Below are positions 5,964 to 8,852 of a stretch of DNA of 8,852 nt, piece after piece. Source of the stretch: Desulfobacterales bacterium (GTDB taxonomy: Bacteria; Desulfobacterota; Desulfobacteria; Desulfobacterales; JAUWMJ01); assembly GCA_030613225.1 (NCBI GenBank), contig JAUWMJ010000092.1, forward strand, positions 1 through 8,852. Direction: 5' to 3'. The notes beneath the pieces were generated by a model, which made no database searches, was not told the DNA's origin, and saw only the letters and a program-made list of their open reading frames with translations. Numbering within the stretch: the first letter of the stretch is position 1; every line of letters begins with the position of its first letter. Both the position numbers and the translations under genes were made by a program.

Positions 5964-7017
5964 TCTGCATGGCCTTGGCCTGGTAATGCGTTGTAAGCCC
6001 TTCAATTATTTCATTTATGTCGCCTTGCAGAATATCTTCAAGTTTATAAAGAGTAAGCCCAACTCTATGGTCAGTAACTCTTCCCTGGGGAAAGTTGTAG
6101 GTTCTGATTCTTCCGCTCCTGTCCCCGCTTCCAATCTGGCTTTTCCGCTCTTTTGACCTTTCTTCATTTTGCTTTTGAATCATCGCATCCAGAAGACGGG
6201 CTCGCAAAACCTTCATCGCCTTGTTTTTATTTTTAAGTTGTGATTTTTCATCCTGGCATGTCACCACAAGCCCTGTAGGCAGATGGGTAATACGCACCGC
6301 TGAATCCGTTGTATTTACACTTTGTCCGCCTGGACCGGTTGACCGATATACATCTACTTTAATTTCACTCTGTTCAATCTGAAGTTCGACATCTTCGGCC
6401 TCAGGTAAAACTGCAACAGTTACAGCAGATGTATGTATCCTGCCCTGTGTTTCCGTTGTCGGCACCCGCTGTACACGATGTGTACCACTTTCAAACTTTA
6501 AAACACTGTATGCCCCTTTGCCGTGCACCATTGCAATAATCTCCTTGAAACCGCCGACACCGGTTTCATGATGGGACAGCACTTCAACTTTCCATTTTCT
6601 GTTTTCAGCATATTTGCTGTACATCCTGAAAAGATCTCCGGCAAACAAACCTGCTTCTTCTCCGCCCGTTCCTGCACGTATTTCAATGATAACGTTTCTT
6701 TCATCATTTGGATCTCTTGGAACCAGGAGTTTTTTTAAATCTTCTTCGAGGCTCTCTTTTTTTTGAGTAAGGGAAGCTATTTCTTCCCTGGCAAGATCTT
6801 TTATATCAGAATCTCCATCCGCCAGCAGTTCCGAACTTTCATCCAGGTCTTCCAGAACCTGACTATATGTCCTGAAAACTGTAACAACTTTGCTAAGTTC
6901 CGCATGCTCACGAACATACTTCTGGTATGCTTCTCGATCCTTAATAATATCAGGATCACTTAAAAGCTCTTCAATCTCTGAAAAGCGCTTTTCAACCCCT
7001 TTTAACTTTTCAAACAT
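5956..7017 (-). CDS. prfA: Peptide chain release factor 1
   Basis: RF1 recognises UAA and UAG in the ribosomal A site and triggers hydrolysis of peptidyl-tRNA. The 353-residue protein has the N-terminal helical domain (1 to about 100), the conserved block [22 protein letters not shown] (111-132), the tripeptide codon-recognition region [14 protein letters not shown] (185-198; a PxT type, not the SPF type of RF2), the catalytic loop [10 protein letters not shown] (226-235, GGQ at 230-232) and the C-terminal [16 protein letters not shown] (303-318). There is no sign of an in-frame UGA frameshift site, which belongs to RF2. The ATG at 7017 has only a weak GGGA about 12 bases upstream. Its stop overlaps the prmC start. 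Confidence 0.97.
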   Translation of the reverse strand: MFEKLKGVEKRFSEIEELLSDPDIIKDREAYQKYVREHAELSKVVTVFRTYSQVLEDLDESSELLADGDSDIKDLAREEIASLTQKKESLEEDLKKLLVPRDPNDERNVIIEIRAGTGGEEAGLFAGDLFRMYSKYAENRKWKVEVLSHHETGVGGFKEIIAMVHGKGAYSVLKFESGTHRVQRVPTTETQGRIHTSAVTVAVLPEAEDVELQIEQSEIKVDVYRSTGPGGQSVNTTDSAVRITHLPTGLVVTCQDEKSQLKNKNKAMKVLRARLLDAMIQKQNEERSKERKSQIGSGDRSGRIRTYNFPQGRVTDHRVGLTLYKLEDILQGDINEIIEGLTTHYQAKAMQNA

Positions 7018-7037
7018 GAATTACAGAATTCCCATAA

Positions 7038-7136
7038 AGCCTGGGAGGATAGGAGGCTTGAAAGTTTGGAAGCTGAAATACAAGCTTCCTGTCCTCAAAG
7101 CTTCCCAACCTCCCAACCTTCCAGCTTCCCAGCTTA
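7038..7136. repeat. Word-based inverted repeat (AAGCTKGG-like, period about 8) between rpmE and prfA
   Basis: The 116-bp gap is almost wholly made of variants of AAGCTTGG/AAGCTGGG in one orientation on the left (from 7038) and in the opposite orientation on the right (to 7136). Spacing between units is 7-9 nt, mostly 8. The innermost parts form the best stem: 7045-7060 with 7081-7096, 14 of 16 pairs, around a 20-nt loop. The outer edge of the right arm begins at the rpmE stop codon, whose TAA is part of a TAAGCTGG word. No U-run follows, so it is not a typical terminator. Confidence 0.75.
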
Positions 7137-7358
7137 TTTGCTTGTTTCTTCTTTTTTTTGGAATTTTTCATATTTCTTGCGAAAACGTTCTATCCGTCCT
7201 GCTGTATCAATAAGCTTCTGCTTCCCTGTAAAAAACGGATGGCATTTTGAACAGATTTCAACTCGAATATCCGACTTTGTTGAACCAACCTCTACTACAT
7301 TTCCACATGCGCATGTTATCGTTGTTTCAGCATAATCAGGATGAATATCCTTCTTCAT
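7134..7358 (-). CDS. rpmE: Large ribosomal subunit protein bL31, zinc-binding (C+) type
   Basis: bL31 bridges the 50S and 30S subunits at the central protuberance. The 74-residue protein begins [19 protein letters not shown] and carries four cysteines, C16, C18, C36 and C39 (CAC and CSKC), the zinc-ribbon set of the C+ form as opposed to the zinc-free paralogue. [20 protein letters not shown] (40-59) is the family C-terminal block, followed by a short Lys/Glu-rich tail. The start is an ATG with an AGGGGG purine block ten bases upstream. It lies between rho and prfA, a common order. Its stop codon is the first base triplet of the following repeat. Confidence 0.97.
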   Translation of the reverse strand: MKKDIHPDYAETTITCACGNVVEVGSTKSDIRVEICSKCHPFFTGKQKLIDTAGRIERFRKKYEKFQKKEETSK

Positions 7359-7411
7359 TGTATTTTAACCCCCTGTTTTTAAAATTCTTGCATAGATGAT
7401 TACGTTTTAGG

Positions 7412-7455
7412 CTTGTAAACAAGTTTGATGAACTCGGATAAAGTCGATTTCATCA
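7412..7455 (-). promoter_or_regulatory. Structured leader upstream of rpmE
   Basis: Two inverted repeats lie 54-97 bases upstream of the rpmE ATG. The larger pairs 7426-7436 with 7445-7455 (10 of 11 positions, 8-nt loop). The smaller pairs CTTGT at 7412-7416 with ACAAG at 7419-7423. They are separated by two bases, so in mRNA they could stack. No U-run follows. Ribosomal protein leaders are often autoregulatory, and bL31 leader motifs are known in several phyla, but nothing here proves that function. Confidence 0.4.
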
Positions 7456-7460
7456 GGTTT

Positions 7461-7489
7461 TTAAGTGTTAAGTTTTAGGCTAATGTCAA
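7461..7489 (-). promoter_or_regulatory. Possible rpmE promoter with consensus -35
   Basis: TTGACA on the minus strand at 7489-7484 is a perfect -35 hexamer about 130 bases upstream of the rpmE ATG. At a 17-bp spacing the -10 would be ACTTAA, a poor match, and 18-19 bp spacings give no better than three of six. The call rests on the -35 alone. Confidence 0.25.
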
Positions 7490-7519
7490 TGTCTGTTTTA
7501 TCAAATACCTAAAACTTAA
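7461..7519. repeat. Inverted repeat with perfect 12-bp arms (TTAAGTTTTAGG), 7-nt period
   Basis: TTAAGTTTTAGG at 7468-7479 and its exact reverse complement at 7508-7519 enclose 28 bases. The left arm extends as three 7-nt units (7461-7481) of a TTARGTN type, the right arm as two. The ten bases GTTTTAGGCT occur again as a direct repeat at 7404-7413. The loop contains a perfect minus-strand TTGACA (7489-7484), so this element may overlap the rpmE promoter. Confidence 0.65.
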
Positions 7520-7525
7520 ATCGTT

Positions 7526-7642
7526 TCGTAAAAAGTCCCAATTCTGTCACTCCGGCGAAAGCCGGAGTCCTGAAGCTATTGAAATGACTGGATTCCGGCT
7601 TTCGCCGGAATGACGAAAAAGGTATTTTCGGACTTTTTACGA
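7526..7642. repeat. 117-bp palindromic element with 13-bp terminal inverted repeats, downstream of rho
   Basis: TCGTAAAAAGTCC at 7526-7538 is exactly repeated in inverted orientation at 7630-7642. Inside are two copies, in opposite orientation, of a unit of about 26 nt related to GTCATTCCGGCGAAAGCCGG. Each folds into a perfect 8-bp stem: 7549-7568 (GAAA loop) and 7592-7611 (GAAA loop on the minus strand). A third small stem pairs 7614-7619 with 7625-7630. It ends 11 bases beyond the rho stop codon. The GC-rich core resembles REP/dRS3-like repeats found in several proteobacteria. There is no coding capacity and no obvious target duplication. It could attenuate read-through from rho but lacks a U tract. 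Confidence 0.8.
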
Positions 7643-7653
7643 GTCCATCAAAA

Positions 7654-8852
7654 TTATGCGTTCATGGCATTTAAAAAGCTTTTATTATCTTTTGTCCCGC
7701 TCATTTTTTCTAGCATAAATTCCAGGCTGTCAACAGGATTTAAAGAGGTAAGAAGCTTTCTTAAAATCCAGACTCGATTTAATGTCTCTTCGTCTAAAAG
7801 AAGTTCTTCTTTCCTTGTACCCGATTTTTTGATATCAATTGCAGGGAAAACACGTTTGTCCGCAAGCCTGCGATCCAACTGTATCTCCATATTTCCCGTC
7901 CCCTTGAATTCTTCAAAAATAACCTCGTCCATACGGCTTCCAGTATCTACAAGTGCCGTTGCTATAATAGTAAGACTTCCCCCTTCTTCAATATTTCTTG
8001 CTGCTCCAAAAAATCGTTTTGGGCGTTGAAGAGCGTTGGAATCCACTCCTCCTGAAAGTATCTTTCCACTTGGCGGCATAACCGCATTATGGGCACGGGC
8101 AAGCCTGGTTATACTGTCTAAAAGAATAACTACGTCCTTTTTATGTTCCACCAGCCTTTTCGCCTTCTCAATTACCATTTCAGCGACCTGAACATGTCTT
8201 TCCGAAGGTTCATCAAATGTAGAACTGATAACTTCAGCATTAACCGATCTTCTCATATCCGTTACCTCTTCAGGCCGTTCATCAATTAGAAGAACAAATG
8301 GAATAACATCGCTGTGGCTGGCAATAATGCTGTTCGCAATGTTTTGCAAAAGCATTGTCTTGCCCGACCTGGGCGGCGAAACTATCAGTCCCCTCTGACC
8401 AAAACCGATTGGAATCATGAGATCCATTATTCGAGTGGAATAATTATCAGAATCAGTCTCAATGTCTATTTTTCTTTCCGGATAAAGGGGTGTAAGGTTA
8501 TCAAAAAGAATCTTGTCTCTTGCAATTTCCGGATCTTCGAAGTTAACCGCCTCAACCTTTAATAATGCAAAATACCTTTCAGACTCTTTTGGCTGCCTGA
8601 TCTGTCCTGATACAGTATCACCCGTTCTCATGTTAAAACGTCGTATCTGTGAAGGGGAAACATATATATCATCAGGTCCGGGCAGATAATTTGAATCAGG
8701 CGATCTTAAAAACCCGAATCCGTCAGGAAGAATTTCGATTGTACCTTCACCGAAAATTAGACCATTTTTTTCTATCTGCCTCTGAAGCAGAGCAAACATA
8801 AGCTCCTGCTTTCTCATTCCAGCGGCCCCTTCAATACTATACTTTTTGGCCA
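7654..8852 (-). CDS. rho: Transcription termination factor Rho, 5' end beyond window
   Basis: Rho is the hexameric RNA-dependent ATPase that ends transcription at unstructured C-rich sites. The frame is open to the window edge: residues before the internal Met at 8817 read [11 protein letters not shown], which matches the Rho N-terminal domain, so that Met is not the start. Counting from it, the RNA-binding cold-shock fold spans about 22-95 ([32 protein letters not shown]), the P-loop is PPRSGKT (148-154), [13 protein letters not shown] is at 176-188, Walker [11 protein letters not shown] at 229-238, the Q-loop region [13 protein letters not shown] at 247-259 and GTRKEELL at 333-340. The P-loop has Arg-Ser where E. 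coli has Lys-Ala. Only the first residues of the usual roughly 415-420 are missing. There is no large Gly/Arg-rich insertion. Confidence 0.98.
   Translation of the reverse strand, partial: AKKYSIEGAAGMRKQELMFALLQRQIEKNGLIFGEGTIEILPDGFGFLRSPDSNYLPGPDDIYVSPSQIRRFNMRTGDTVSGQIRQPKESERYFALLKVEAVNFEDPEIARDKILFDNLTPLYPERKIDIETDSDNYSTRIMDLMIPIGFGQRGLIVSPPRSGKTMLLQNIANSIIASHSDVIPFVLLIDERPEEVTDMRRSVNAEVISSTFDEPSERHVQVAEMVIEKAKRLVEHKKDVVILLDSITRLARAHNAVMPPSGKILSGGVDSNALQRPKRFFGAARNIEEGGSLTIIATALVDTGSRMDEVIFEEFKGTGNMEIQLDRRLADKRVFPAIDIKKSGTRKEELLLDEETLNRVWILRKLLTSLNPVDSLEFMLEKMSGTKDNKSFLNAMNA

Noticed and set aside
5964..6005. Upstream TTG start for prmC adding 14 residues
   Set aside because: The added residues are not family-like, and the ATG at 5963 overlapping the prfA stop is a better coupled start.
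7526..7642. Insertion sequence with target duplication
   Set aside because: No coding capacity and no matching direct repeats at the two ends; kept only as a palindromic repeat.
7610..8029. Plus-strand open frame of 139 codons opposite the end of rho
   Set aside because: It lies antisense to a highly conserved part of rho, shows no recognisable domain, and its start falls in the palindromic element.
8815..8817. ATG at 8817 as the rho start
   Set aside because: The frame continues upstream as [11 protein letters not shown], which matches the Rho N-terminal domain, so the gene runs off the window.

Overview
The window is a compact block of core translation and envelope genes, all on the minus strand, from a Gram-negative bacterium. 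Gene content, the proteins as I remember their families, and the intergenic repeats suggest a member of the Desulfobacterota, probably Desulfobacterales. That placement is from recall, without a database search. Read in the direction of transcription (high to low coordinates) the order is rho (5' end outside the window), rpmE, prfA, prmC, then rpsB, tsf, pyrH, frr, uppS, cdsA (3' end outside the window). No plus-strand gene is credible: the open plus-strand frames lie antisense to these genes.

Region 5055-8852 is the termination module. Rho ends transcription, bL31 (rpmE) is a ribosomal protein, RF1 (prfA) releases peptides at UAA/UAG, and PrmC methylates the GGQ glutamine of the release factors. 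prfA and prmC overlap by 8 nt. Region 974-4691 is the classic rpsB-tsf-pyrH-frr-uppS string: ribosomal protein S2, EF-Ts, UMP kinase, ribosome recycling factor and undecaprenyl diphosphate synthase. It is followed after 292 bp by cdsA (CDP-diglyceride synthesis). uppS and pyrH start with TTG, and frr and uppS overlap by 11 nt. A plausible sigma70-type promoter for the rpsB cluster lies at 5000-5028.

The genes are ordinary; the spaces between them are not. Five intergenic stretches carry imperfect inverted repeats whose arms are built from short words. Four have a 7-nt period (consensus words AGCTNNN, ATTGNNN, GTTCANN, TTARGTN) and one a period of about 8 nt (AAGCTKGG-like). The words differ from site to site while the architecture is the same. 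One copy provides the pyrH stop codon, one begins at the rpmE stop codon, and a single-arm copy sits directly in front of the cdsA start, where no Shine-Dalgarno sequence can be seen. A separate 117-bp palindromic element with 13-bp perfect terminal inverted repeats and two GAAA-loop hairpins lies just downstream of rho. I find no transposase, CRISPR, tRNA, rRNA, defence or prophage gene. The best candidate for something undescribed is the heptad-phased inverted repeat family.
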